From: Pseudisothecium myosuroides
Taxonomy: Eukaryota > Streptophyta > Bryopsida > Hypnales > Lembophyllaceae
DNA: 64,000 nucleotides
Assembly: GCA_951799445.1 (NCBI GenBank)
Contig: OX637288.1
Location: 32,777,288-32,841,287, forward strand
Reading direction: 5' to 3'
The notes below the pieces were generated by a model. It was not told the DNA's origin and ran no database searches. It saw only the letters and a program-made list of their open reading frames with translations. Both the position numbers and the translations under genes were made by a program. Of the stretch, positions 32,485 to 42,452 are shown one piece after another; the first letter of the stretch is position 1, and every line of letters starts with the position of its first letter.

Positions 32485-35400
32485 ATGGCTACCTTGGAAA
32501 ATGCCATCTCCAATGCGGTTGTCATTCGAGGAGATGGACCAATGGTGCCTATTTCTTTCGCCGTGGGGGAGGATGGCTTCGCTAAAGTTACTGGTTCTCG
32601 TCTTGCGTCGTGGTTTCAGATTATGGAGGGTACTTTGCATTTGGATTTGGACGTCGTTAATCCAATCTCGAGGTAGGTCTCTCACACGGTAGCACAGATG
32701 TCATGTGACTCTCTCATCGATGAGGTTTGGTCTTTGTCACCCGGAAACTACCGCGTGTATAGAATGAAAATAAGTATGGTTGATTGTACTCCTAGACGAT
32801 CTTCTGCAACATCAGAGGTCACCCCAATGCTTCGGAATGTTAAATTAGAGCATGTTGATGGTCCAGTCCTCGTTCTCAGTGATGATTCAGATAGTGAATG
32901 CATCCTTCCCGCGCCTGAATTTACTACTTCCGACCTTGCAGAACACCCGGTCGTTCGTGCACATTCCGTTCTCGTTCGTCGTTCAGGCCCATCCACTTCT
33001 AAGCCTCCCTTGCCGCCTGCTGAGAGTATTGTCCATTGCCTACGCCAGTTGAATACCAACAAAGGGCTAGGTCAGTTCTTAGCAAGTTAGATTACAATTC
33101 AATTCCCATACAGAGGATAGAATGTCTGCCACCAGATTTTAATGGTGATATTTTTTTTGAGCTCCCTCCAATGGGGAAGTATCTGCTATCCACGAAGGCC
33201 GGGCACCTGCAGGGCATGGATAAAAAGGATGACGGACACGCTTGGACTCGAACGGCTACTACGCATATCCAATCAGCATCTCAACTTTCATTCAGACTGT
33301 CCAATTGCTTGGGACATCTACGTTGCGAGAATACGGATTGCGAATATGGAAGTCGGCCCAATCGTTTGTCTCCGTCAAACGAAACTGAGTGGGAAGGTCT
33401 TGCCTCCTCTGCCTTCATTCCCGGATCTGATCCACCATCTAACTCTATTGTCGTCTGTGCCCTCTGCCTTGTGAAGCCTACTTGCGTAGATAGTTGTCCT
33501 GCAAAGATATATTATGTTTACGGCCCAAGTCACATGACCCGTGCATGCATCCATCTTGGATTCCATGCACATCCCGTGAAACAAGGAAATTGTCAAGAAT
33601 CAGCTGCCAAACTCCGGAGTCTTATTGGAAAACATGTAGAAAGGGCTCCATCAGCGACAAACTCTGCCATTGTCCTGGAGGCGACGAAGGAGTACCTTGG
33701 GAATTACTTCTATGCCCGGAAGGTGTGCCTCAGAAGACTCTAGCCATTGACGAACTACTCCCGGTCTTGGACAAATTCAAACAAATGTCATCTCCAAGTA
33801 TTCGGAACAAGGTAACCACTTTCCAATACCTCCGTCGTTTTGGAGTCCTAGATAGCATCACCAAACTGAGAGGGTCAAGCAAATGGGCCTTCATCCAAGA
33901 GAACAGGTTTCCAGGACAAGGAGCGGACTCTGACAAGGTCTTCATCTTCAAAATGGCAGAACTGGGCTCCGGAAGTGGGATCGACCTGGTCAAGCGTATG
34001 CAACCTGGAGGGGACTTGGAAAACGCGTAGATGATGTTCGACCATGTCAAACGGGTAAAGTCTTGGACCACAATGGCCTGTCACGTCTATGACTCCACAT
34101 ACTGCCGCGTCATGACTATTGCGGTTTGCGATATGCAATCTGAAGATGTGGCAGCTCAACAAGTGTTCTGGAAGAATCTGAATGCTGTGTCTTCTAGGCT
34201 TGGTGTTACTAATCCAAATTTCAAAGGGTTCATGGCAAACAGTGCCCAGGCAAACTGGAATGCTGTACGTGTTGTATATGGTTCTGGTGACCCAACAATC
34301 CCCATGGTCAATCGTGAAAGGACTTGCCTTTTCCACTAGACCCAATCACTGGAAAAACACACCAAGGCAGATATCAGAGCAGACCTGCAAGATCAACATC
34401 GTCGCCTCTGTAAACAATACAAGAACTCTGTATCATTGGAGGAGGCTCAGAGTAGGTACTTGGCCATCCGTGCTTGGTGGTTATCATTTGGAGCTTCAAC
34501 TGATGAAGGACTCCCCCGACTCAATTTATGGCTCGCATTCTGGCATTTTCGATACCGCCAGTGGGGAGGATTCATGGAACTGGTAAGCGTCATTTTCAGT
34601 TGGTTTTCCGCTTCATGTCGTCCACCTTGCAATTGCAATGCCGATATCGGCACTACTCCTTGGTAGTGCAGTTCTTGCATCTCTTCCTCCCTAGTCACTT
34701 AATGTTCTGTAGTCTTGGTCCTCGTTTCAACACTCATCTTAGAGGACTGCATGCAGGACCTTTCACCAACCAAATTGGCCGAGATGCCGTCGTGTAATTT
34801 GGCGGAGTCGGTCCACAACAAGTGGTTGCAACAGTCCGGCAAAAGAGGAAATGATCTGTACGTTGCTTCCGTCGATGATATGGTCAGGGCATTCATGCAG
34901 GTTGTTGCCTACTACCAATTCCTGAAGGGTGGAAAGCCAAGTACTGGTCCGCGGAAAGAAGAACTACGTCTTCGTATAGCCCAACGCACTGCTCAACGCT
35001 CCGGAAATTTGAAGGTTCTTCATGCCGCCCTCGCCAATATGCCTGGTGCTGACATCTTCTGCACACGTGACCCGCATCTGGAAGGGGAAGAAGTTTTTGT
35101 TTCCTTGAAGCGAAAGGCAGATCTCCCCCCAGGATCAGAATTCGACTCGCACCGCCCTGACAAGATCAATGTCTCCCGCCCGAGGCGCAAGGCACAACAG
35201 CTCAATCCGGTGATTGTTGATCTCACCGCCGAGGACCCACCAGCAGATCTCGAACTTAGCCAAAGAGAAGGTACTACTCCCACACTACAGTCACCATTGA
35301 CTCACTCTCCGGCAAAGCATGTCAAATCAGTGGAGGAGACTCTGTGCGATGAGCGGCAGTGGCATATTGCAAGACTCCCGAAGACATCCGCAAAAGCTTG

Positions 35401-36205
35401 CTTTGCTCTACAGGCCAAGACCAAAAAGAAATGTGTGGCAAAGATTGTGCAGGACAATCAAAGTACAGCTGCCCCAACTTACACCGGAATGATGGACAAT
35501 TACAAAAAGGTCAGATTGGAGAACATGCAGTTCTTCTTCTGCAATGATGACATCAATCGCTGTATCAATGGAACTCAACGGAAATGGGTACTCTCTAAAC
35601 CTGTCGTCCCTGATATTTGGCCTGTTAAGGTGGGCACAAACTTGACAAGGAAAGAGATTCTAAGTCTCCAAAACGCCGGGTTCAACCTCATGGAGCGCGT
35701 GAAGCTGTCCCCTCGAAAGTTGTTTGGGGAAGGCATTTCTGCAAACCTGGGCGACTATCCTCCTCCTCTAAATCCTTCAGATCACCCCACCAAGCGATAC
35801 GGGAAGAACATTCGGAGGAACCCTGCGGCTCCAACAACGAAGCACCACAACAACTGCGCTTCTGCTCTGTCCATTGTCGGGGAGATCTGCAGTATTCTAA
35901 TGGTTCCTCCTCCAGCTCTCGGCTGCATTGTTACATTAGAGTCCAGAAATATTTCTAAGGTCTCCAGGTATTTACTGACGATTGGGCAATTCCCAAGCTG
36001 CGACTGCCCATCGTTCAAAGACATGTCACAGAAGTCACTTGGCAAGCAAGGAGCATGGACGTACTGTAAGCACCTGTACTACATATTCTCTATTGTTTGT
36101 GGGCTTGATCCGGAGGTAAATATCTTTATGCATGCTCCTAGTTTCAGCTGGAATGAGATAAAACAGGTTCTACAGATTCTGCTACTAAAACACTACGATG
36201 CATAG
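32485..36205 (+). pseudogene. MULE transposase with SWIM zinc finger, decayed
   Basis: Coding remnants run through the whole interval. A Cys/His-rich part (about 33300-33580) is followed by an RNase H-fold region and a C-terminal part. In the fold, YDSTY near 34088 fits the first catalytic aspartate; MANSAQANWNAV near 34232 stands where the second aspartate should be but has N; ERTCLFH follows; and NLAESVHNKW near 34795 may hold the catalytic glutamate. CDC plus CKH at about 36000-36075 form the CxC...CxH SWIM finger typical of MULE transposases. Damage: TAG at 32674, frame changes near 33075 and 33725, TAG at 34028 and at 34337. An intron probably starts at 34583 (CTG then GTAAGC). It would bind the terminal repeats and cut and paste the element, but this copy cannot. 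Confidence 0.75.
34639..34654. repeat. Second copy of the TGCCGATATCGGCA palindrome
   Basis: TGCCGATATCGGCACT matches 16 of the 18 bases of the perfect palindrome at 28301-28318. It lies in the presumed intron of the transposase gene. Confidence 0.65.
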
Positions 36206-36847
36206 TGAGCATGAATAGTCCTGTTATTGCAATGTGATCCTCTTTCCTACTTTAAAGAGAAGGCGGTGAGACTTGAAGGGCCACCGCCAATGTTCCTGAA
36301 CGCAGCTGTTGTTGTTGTCTGCTTGCTCCAAAATCAAACCCTATAGAAGTTCCAGGAGTATTTTGCAGTCATCCTCTCAATGCATGACATAAGTTTGTAC
36401 CCTAAACCCTAAGCGTCTCTCTCATATCCAAGCCTTCTTGGTTTTCTGAATCCCTAAATCCATTTCCGTTGTCGAGGCCGATTGCGGCTGTCTTCCGAGT
36501 GTTTCGGAATCACCATGAACTCTTCCTTAACCACCTCTCCGCACACTAAATTGTTTGCGTAAGCCTTCTAAACTCTAAACATAAGCTACACCACTTTAAC
36601 CACTCCCTAAACCCTGTACCACCACTATAACCGCTCTTCCGCACTTCTCCGCGCCCATTCTACAACATGTACATCCCCTAAATCTTGCAATCCCCTAAAC
36701 AATACCTCCTCATCCACTCTTCTTCTCGCTTCGATCCACAACCATAGATATCATATCTTCTCACACCCGAAACCCTTATCATCACGGTTATAGGACCCTG
36801 TGACCAATATTTGCAACTTCCATCTTCTAGACGGTACATGCACTGAC
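36206..36847. other. MULE right arm, non-coding
   Basis: No gene seen after the transposase stop. It contains several telomere-like AAACCCTA phrases (36400-36420, 36610) and C-rich, short-intron-like sequence. Confidence 0.4.
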
Positions 36848-36932
36848 AAAATAAAACTCTTCTCCACCATATTTCTGCAACCTACTCCACGGTCATAGGT
36901 TGCAGTAATATGGTGGAGAGGAGTTTTATTTT
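36848..36932. repeat. Inverted repeat (hairpin) in MULE right arm
   Basis: The arms AAAATAAAACTCTTCTCCAC (from 36848) and its near-complement ending at 36932 pair over about 36 bp with few mismatches, leaving a loop of about 12 bp. It could be a tiny foldback insertion or a structured subterminal element. Confidence 0.7.
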
Positions 36933-37047
36933 GGAATACTCCGTGGTCATAAGTCCATCATTATTTTAAATTTTAGGAGTATTCACACTTAAAATGTTCT
37001 ATAACTTTTACTTTATCGCCTGTTTCTAAAAAATAAATAACTTCTAC

Positions 37048-37119
37048 CGCTCTACGCTTGCAATTCTATGCTCTACGCTCTACGCTCGCATCTCTACGCA
37101 CGCAAAATAGCAATCCCCA
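37048..37119. repeat. MULE right terminal inverted repeat
   Basis: It ends GCACGCAAAATAGCAATCCC, the complement of the left terminus with a small gap, preceded by repeated CTCTACGCT motifs. It is followed by the TGGTTCATGG target duplication at 37120-37129. Confidence 0.75.
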
Positions 37120-37125
37120 TGGTTC

Positions 37126-38673
37126 ATGGAAGCAGCTGAATTAATACCAAACAAATTGTCAACACTCCAACTCAGAGTCACAGACCAAAGGTGTGTGAGG
37201 TCATTAGGCCTGATCAACCAAGTACCTGTAATGGTGAATGGAGTGACAGTAAAGGTTGATTTTCATGTCTTGGATATATCGACAGGCAAAGGAGGATATC
37301 CAATGATTCTAGGCTGACCCTGGTTGCGACAAGTGCACACCGTTAATTATTGGGAGAAAGGTAAAATGAAAATCGGATCAACTCTTAATCGTGTTAGTAT
37401 CCAGGTTGTGCCTGATCCTTATTCAAGCTCTTCAGAAGGAACATTAGAGGACGACATTACAAATGCTATCGAAGAGTCCTCCTGGGGATCGGATTTATCC
37501 AACAGCGACAAATCGGGCGACACTGAGTTAGAATTGTATGCTGTGGACGTGCTCACACAAGTGGTGGGTTATTCCATGCAACATCTCAAAGATACTGAGG
37601 TCGTTCCCTCGAGAAAGGAAGAAATCTTGAGCAAAGTCAAATTTGGGCCTACTTTGTCTTCATCAGAACATACTGAACTAGAGGCACTGGTTACCGAGTT
37701 TTCGGATCTGTTTGTGTCCAGGCATTGCAATCTCCTAGCGATTACTTTGGAGGAACATAAAATAGAGTTGATACTAGAGGCCAAACCGGTACGAACCAGG
37801 CAAAAGCGTATGGCACCTGAAAAAATGAGCGTGCTGAGAGCAGAACTGGACCGATTATTAGAAGGTGGTATCATTACAGAAGTGAAAAACACAGAGTGGG
37901 TCTCGCCAGTTGTGATCGTGCTCAAAAAGGGAGGAAAGTGGCGAGTATGTGTGAATTATAAAGCATTGAATAAGTTTACGAAGAAGGATCGGCAACCATT
38001 ACCTCACATCAACGAACTTTTAGACGAGGTGGTTGGTCATCAAATGTTTACTTTTTGCAATGGTTACGCCGGATACCACCAAATAAAGGTACACAAAGAT
38101 AGTGTTTTATACACTACTTTTACTACTCTATGGGGTATCTTTGCTTATTTAAGGATGCCTTTTGGCTTATGCAACGCCGGAGGCACATTTCAAAGATTGC
38201 AGCTAAAAATTTTTGGTCCTTATATCGGCCAATTCATTTGGGTCTATCTCGACAATTTTGCTGTGTACGGTAATCATATTGGTCATGTACAACAAGTGAG
38301 AGCTGCATTCCAGAAATTGCATGAACATGGGTGTTCATTATCCCCCGAGAAATGCAGGATCGGATTTGAAGAAGGTCCATTTCTCGGTCACATAGTGTTC
38401 AACGGTGGCATGTGCGTGGATCCCGACAAAGTGAAACGTATCAAAGAAATGACTAAGCCTATCTCGCATGAACAAGTTGCTAAACTATGGGGAACAACAA
38501 TTTATCACAACCGGTTCATACCAAATTTGGCAGGCATTGGACGTCCTATAAGTGCCCTGACCAGTAAGACTGTTCCTTTCATCTGGAGCGACCAATGTGA
38601 GCAAGCTTTCACGTATATTAAAGAAAGATTGGCAAGTGATCCAATAGTTAGAAATCCCATATGGGACAAGTAG
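37126..38673 (+). pseudogene. Ty3/gypsy protease end and reverse transcriptase
   Basis: It resumes the protease (MEAAELIPNKLSTLQLRV) exactly where the MULE cut it. A TGA at 37315-37317, probably from CGA, breaks the frame before PWLRQV. The RT domain runs about 37790-38660: WVSPVVIVLKKGGKWRVCVN, YHQIKVH, MPFGLCNAGGTFQR. The catalytic YxDD reads YLDN (38245-38256), so the second aspartate is lost. A TAG at 38671 follows. The RT would copy element RNA into DNA; this copy cannot. Confidence 0.9.
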
Positions 38674-39198
38674 TTTATTATAAATCCATCTGCCACAGAA
38701 TTTGCTCTTGCAGCTGTGCTACTTTAAAACGATGAGGCCGGAAGAGCACACCCCATATACTATGCAAGCAGGTTAATGACCTTATGCGAGCAAAAATATG
38801 CTCCTCTCGAAAAGTTGGGAATAGCCTTATTATTTGCCTGTACGAAATTTAAACATTATTTGCTTTTGAGTAACCAGTCAACCTTGGTGCAAAGTGACGT
38901 GGAGGGATTAAAACAACTATTACAACAAAAAGATCTTGAAGGACACACTGCAAGATTAATGGCTGCATTACAATCCTACGACCTAGATATCAAAGCAGTG
39001 AAAGGTACCAGGGCTACTCATGTTGGGTTATTGTTGGAGCTGGGACACCCACCTAGTAGCGAATTCGGAGAACTTTCAGACGAACCCGAGTGTTATCTTC
39101 TTACCAATGAACCTGATCTAGACAATATTTGGTATGTGGATTACATCAAGTATCTGAGAGACCTTTCTTTGCCCATCGATTCAACGCCTCAGCAGTGA
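38674..39198 (+). pseudogene. Ty3/gypsy RNase H domain
   Basis: In frame after RT, it shows the degenerate gypsy-type RNase H (PSATEFALAAVLL, HPIYYASR, CEQKYAPLEKLGIALLFA). Stops at 38725-38727 and 39196-39198 interrupt it. This is the element's usual RNase H and is distinct from the additional one upstream of gag. Confidence 0.85.
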
Positions 39199-40424
39199 CG
39201 AATGATTCGCTGGCAATGTCAGATGTACACGCTAGTCGGAGAAGAACTCTACCGCATTGGTAAGGATGGAGTTCTCAGGAGAGCAATCAATGCTGAAGAA
39301 GCTAAAAAGGTGCTTGAATGTTGTCATGATGGGACCTGTGGAGGTCATTTTGCTACCAATATCACGGCAAGGAAAATTTTACAGTTGGGGTTGTTTTGGC
39401 CAACACTTCACGCTGACTGTAGTCAATTCTACCGCAATTGCATACGCTGTCAATTATTCAGCAAGCAGACTATAACATACGCAGAGCTACATCCTATATA
39501 TCCTATGGGTTTTTTTAAAAAGTGGGAAGTAGATTTTGTCGGTCTACTCCCACTTACGGCTAAGAAGAACAAATAGCTGATTGTGGCAACAAATTACTTG
39601 TCCAAGTGGGCAGAAGCAGCTCCAGTCCGAAAATGCAATAAGAAAATAGCGGTAGATTTTATTTTTCATCAGATTATTTGCAGATACGATTGCCCACTAG
39701 AAATCATTACCGATCAGGGTACACACTTTGTAAACGATTTGGTGGAAGAATTACTTTCGAAAATGTCAGTAAAGCATAGACGATCCAGTCCTTACTATCC
39801 GCAAGCTAATGGATTAGTGGAGCAAACTAATGGCATACTCTCAGATATTATCGGCAAGGTGGTTGTAGAGAAACGTAGGGAATGGGATTTGCATGTAAGT
39901 GAGGCCCCGTGGTCATATTGGACTGCTTTCAAGGCGTCCACTGGTTTTACTCCATTTCAGCTAGCTTTCGGATACAAAGCATTACTCCCGATTGAGTTAG
40001 AGTTGACTTCTCTACGCATTGCAATTCGACACGAGCTGGGAGACATTGAGTCCGTACAAGCTCGAGTGAACATACTTGAGCAGCTGGACGAATCAAGACG
40101 CCTGCGCCCTCCAAGTTTATGAAGCAATTCAGAATAGGCGGAAGAGTAAACACGATGAATGCAAGAAAACGATCAGGTTTCGGCAAGGAGATTTGGTTAT
40201 GATGATCGATCATTGGTTGATCAAACAGTACGAACAAAAATTCAAACTGAAATGGCAAGGTCCATATGTTATACATCGTGCCTTTGCTAATGGTTCGTAC
40301 GAGCTCAGCACACCGGAGGGAGAGATCATGAAGAAAGTATACAACGGATCCAAGCTTAAACAATTCATCGAACGAGAGCATCAGTTTCTGTCTGCTAGCG
40401 CTGTGATGGAAACTAGGGAGAAGA
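39199..40424 (+). pseudogene. Ty3/gypsy integrase
   Basis: It contains the HHCC zinc-binding region (CHDGTCGGHF ... CIRCQ) and an integrase core with visible catalytic acids: D in WEVDFVG, D in ITDQGTHF and E in NGLVEQTN. The C-terminal GPY-type module (KWQGPYVI) is reached after a frame change near 40100. A TAG at 39574-39576 interrupts the core. No chromodomain is seen. The frame ends just before the polypurine tract. Confidence 0.9.
40415..40424 (+). promoter_or_regulatory. Polypurine tract
   Basis: AGGGAGAAGA directly abuts the 3' LTR, as expected for the plus-strand priming site of an LTR retrotransposon. Confidence 0.8.
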
Positions 40425-40738
40425 TGATACGATGAATTCTGGTTTCATGACCATCTTTGCATCCCTCCTCGTGCCTGCGTGTTTATCCGAGCTGTCTGTC
40501 TTTCTGGCATCCGTTAGGATGTTATGGTTTCTTGGCATGGCGGGCGGTTAGTCATCCCCAGGGAGGGATAAGAGGAGGTCAGCCCAGGGAAGATTCAGGT
40601 CTTTTACGAAGAAGGTGACAAGGAGAGTAGAATAAGAGAGACAGAGATTAAACTTGTTCAACCAGGAATTGATCAATAATATATGTGCTTTAAAAGCTTA
40701 CTGTTCTGTTCAAGCTTGCATTATTTTCCATTTTTTCA
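40425..40738 (+). repeat. 3' LTR (314 bp)
   Basis: Starts TGATACGATGAATTC and ends TTTTTTCA. It is the same length as the 5' LTR, with about 20 scattered differences. It is followed by the GTAC target duplication. Confidence 0.9.
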
Positions 40739-40978
40739 GTACTGAAGAGTACTAAAAACCTCCAAATTGGCATTTGTGATATAATATCAGGGGCTATTAT
40801 TAAATAATAAAACATTTTTAAAAAATTCCAAAAAAATATACAAGGTGTATAATAGTCATAAATACCTTGTCTATGAATTTTGAATCATTTGGAGTCAAAA
40901 TCCAAAAATTATGGCCAAAAAACTAATCAGCACAAGACATGTGACAAAAAATAATACAAGTGTTTCATGCAATCACCC

Positions 40979-41979
40979 AGTAGTAGAGATTTCTCTTAGA
41001 TTTCTCTCATTGCCACACCAATAAAATTTTCTACTTCATATCCACTTTGTTGAAAATTTGCACAAGGCAAGTAGTGAGCATAATTAGAATTATAAATGTA
41101 TGCCACTAACTTCTAACCAAAGAAATGTAGTAATGCATGCACAAATGATTTTATAAAAAATTATGATAGTTTTTTTTTAGAACTTTATGTATTAAATATT
41201 TTGAAATTATGGTAGTTTCATCAATATAAATATATTTTTTGTCTAAAAAACATATTGTTTTGTTTTTATACGTTGCACTTTATCATATTGAAGTATGACA
41301 TAGCAGACATACTTGCCCCAATCGTTAGTTTTAAGGTACCTGTACTACATGGTAATACTGTGCAAGATTTTAGAATATAACATTTTTTTTAGATGTCACA
41401 ATTGGATGTAATGATAGTAACACATGTTGAAACTTGAGCTACAATAAACTACATTAAAGTGCAATAAAGTACTTAAAGTGTTTTTAGTAGCATCTTCTAA
41501 TAAAATAATACAATTACTTGTACTATGTATTCCTTGGTGTTTCAAACTATCAATGCATTTTACAACAAAAGTTAAAGAAACACTGCAAGTTATAATTGCA
41601 TGTTCCATATTTGTACATTGGCACATAATAATTGATGAAGAAAACCAAAAACACATTGGAAACATAAATGAATAAGTCATTGAGGTTTACATATGTAGTA
41701 CCAAATTTGAAAATCACATTTAAAGGAAATTGAAGATGAAACATATTCTGCACATCCCATCAATGTTTTCAATAACTTAATAACTAATGTAAAGTTTAGG
41801 ATAAAGAATTTAGGGTATAGAATTTAGGATATAGCACTTAGAGTGCATGTGTGGAAGAATAACTTGAATTACCTTTTCATACATTATGCTACATTGGATG
41901 CTTGTAGCATTGGATAGTAGTCTTTAAAGTGGATCTGTGCTTTTTAGTATCCAATGTTTAAGCAAAGAAAGACTTCAAA
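40979..41979. other. Resumed repeat unit, then non-coding
   Basis: At 40979 the foldback-containing unit interrupted at 21195 resumes (TAGTAGAGATTTCTCTTAG) and can be followed to about 41130. The rest is AT-rich with no supported gene. Confidence 0.5.
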
Positions 41980-42197
41980 CACTATAAGAAACCCTTGTTT
42001 TAGGTAACGAGCCCCAATTTTTTTAAACGGATTTTAGATGATGTCAATGTTGACAACTCAATGTTTTTATACCAACAAAAATGTTCAATGTAACATTAAT
42101 GTTGAAATAAAAACATTGGGTTGTAAACATTGACATCACCTAAAATCTGTTTAAAAAAATTGGGGCTAGTTATCTAAAACGCGGGTTTCTTATAGTG
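41980..42197. mobile_element. CACTA-derived foldback MITE (218 bp)
   Basis: Opens CACTATAAGAAACCC, closes GGGTTTCTTATAGTG, and is flanked by AAA on both sides (3-bp target duplication as for CACTA elements). The two halves are nearly complementary along most of their length, so transcripts would fold into a long hairpin. Confidence 0.85.
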
Positions 42198-42373
42198 AAA
42201 ATTAATGAGTAGATAAAAATATTAAATGGAACAGTGGTTGCTTTTAACAAATGTGTGGACAAACTCATTGTATGGCAAAGAAGCAGGAGGTTGTCCACCG
42301 TACACCATCCGCTAGCGCATCCGCTGTCATGAATTGCAATTGGCTTCTTTTTTAATTTCCAACTATAATTTTT

Positions 42374-42452
42374 AGACTTTTTGGGTGTGTAATATATAGT
42401 TGGAAAGGTCTTGAGAAGACCTTTTCAACTATATATCATGCCCAAAAAGTCT
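42374..42452. repeat. 79-bp hairpin
   Basis: The arms AGACTTTTTGGGTGTGTAAT and the near-complement ending CATGCCCAAAAAGTCT pair over about 37 bp with a 4-base loop and few bulges. It could be a small-RNA-producing hairpin or a miniature foldback element. No promoter was identified. Confidence 0.65.

Larger units (their letters stand above)
24218..37119. mobile_element. Mutator-like element (MULE) with cargo gene, 12.9 kb
   Basis: The ends are inverted repeats. The left opens GACGATGCTATTTTGCGTGC; the right complement reads GGGGATTGCTATTTTGCGTG. Both continue into GCGTAGAGC-type subterminal repeats. The host sequence TGGTTCATGG is duplicated at 24208-24217 and 37120-37129; a 9-10-bp duplication is the MULE hallmark. 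Inside are two divergent genes: a ParB/methyltransferase-like gene on minus (25222-29712) and a SWIM-domain transposase on plus (32485-36205). Minisatellites lie near the left end and in the shared intergenic region. It is younger than the retrotransposon it splits. Confidence 0.85.
21691..40738 (+). mobile_element. Ty3/gypsy LTR retrotransposon, interrupted by a MULE
   Basis: Two 314-bp LTRs (21691-22004, 40425-40738) flanked by GTAC (21687-21690, 40739-40742) enclose, in order, a zinc-knuckle/RNase H frame, gag, zinc knuckle, protease, reverse transcriptase, RNase H and integrase. RT before integrase marks Ty3/gypsy (Metaviridae). The LTRs differ at roughly 20 positions by eye (about 93% identical), so it is not recent. 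The coding region has several stops and frameshifts and a damaged RT motif, so this copy is dead. A 12.9-kb MULE splits the protease. Without the MULE the element would be about 6.1 kb. Confidence 0.9.
21196..40978. mobile_element. Outer DNA transposon with GGGTGATTGC ends, split by nested insertions
   Basis: The terminal inverted repeats are GGGTGATTGCACAAAACACT on the left and, complemented, GGGTGATTGCATGAAACACT on the right. The flanks are AGTA on both sides (21192-21195, 40979-40982). Removing one AGTA plus the element restores exactly the sequence of the neighbouring unoccupied repeat unit near 20731. Without the retrotransposon inside, the element is only about 730 bp and non-coding. 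A relic of the same family is at 2324. The superfamily is not assigned; 4-bp target duplications fit several. Confidence 0.8.

Noticed and set aside
41396..41753. Short frames on both strands near 41.5 kb
   Set aside because: AT-rich, overlapping opposite-strand frames with no recognisable protein.
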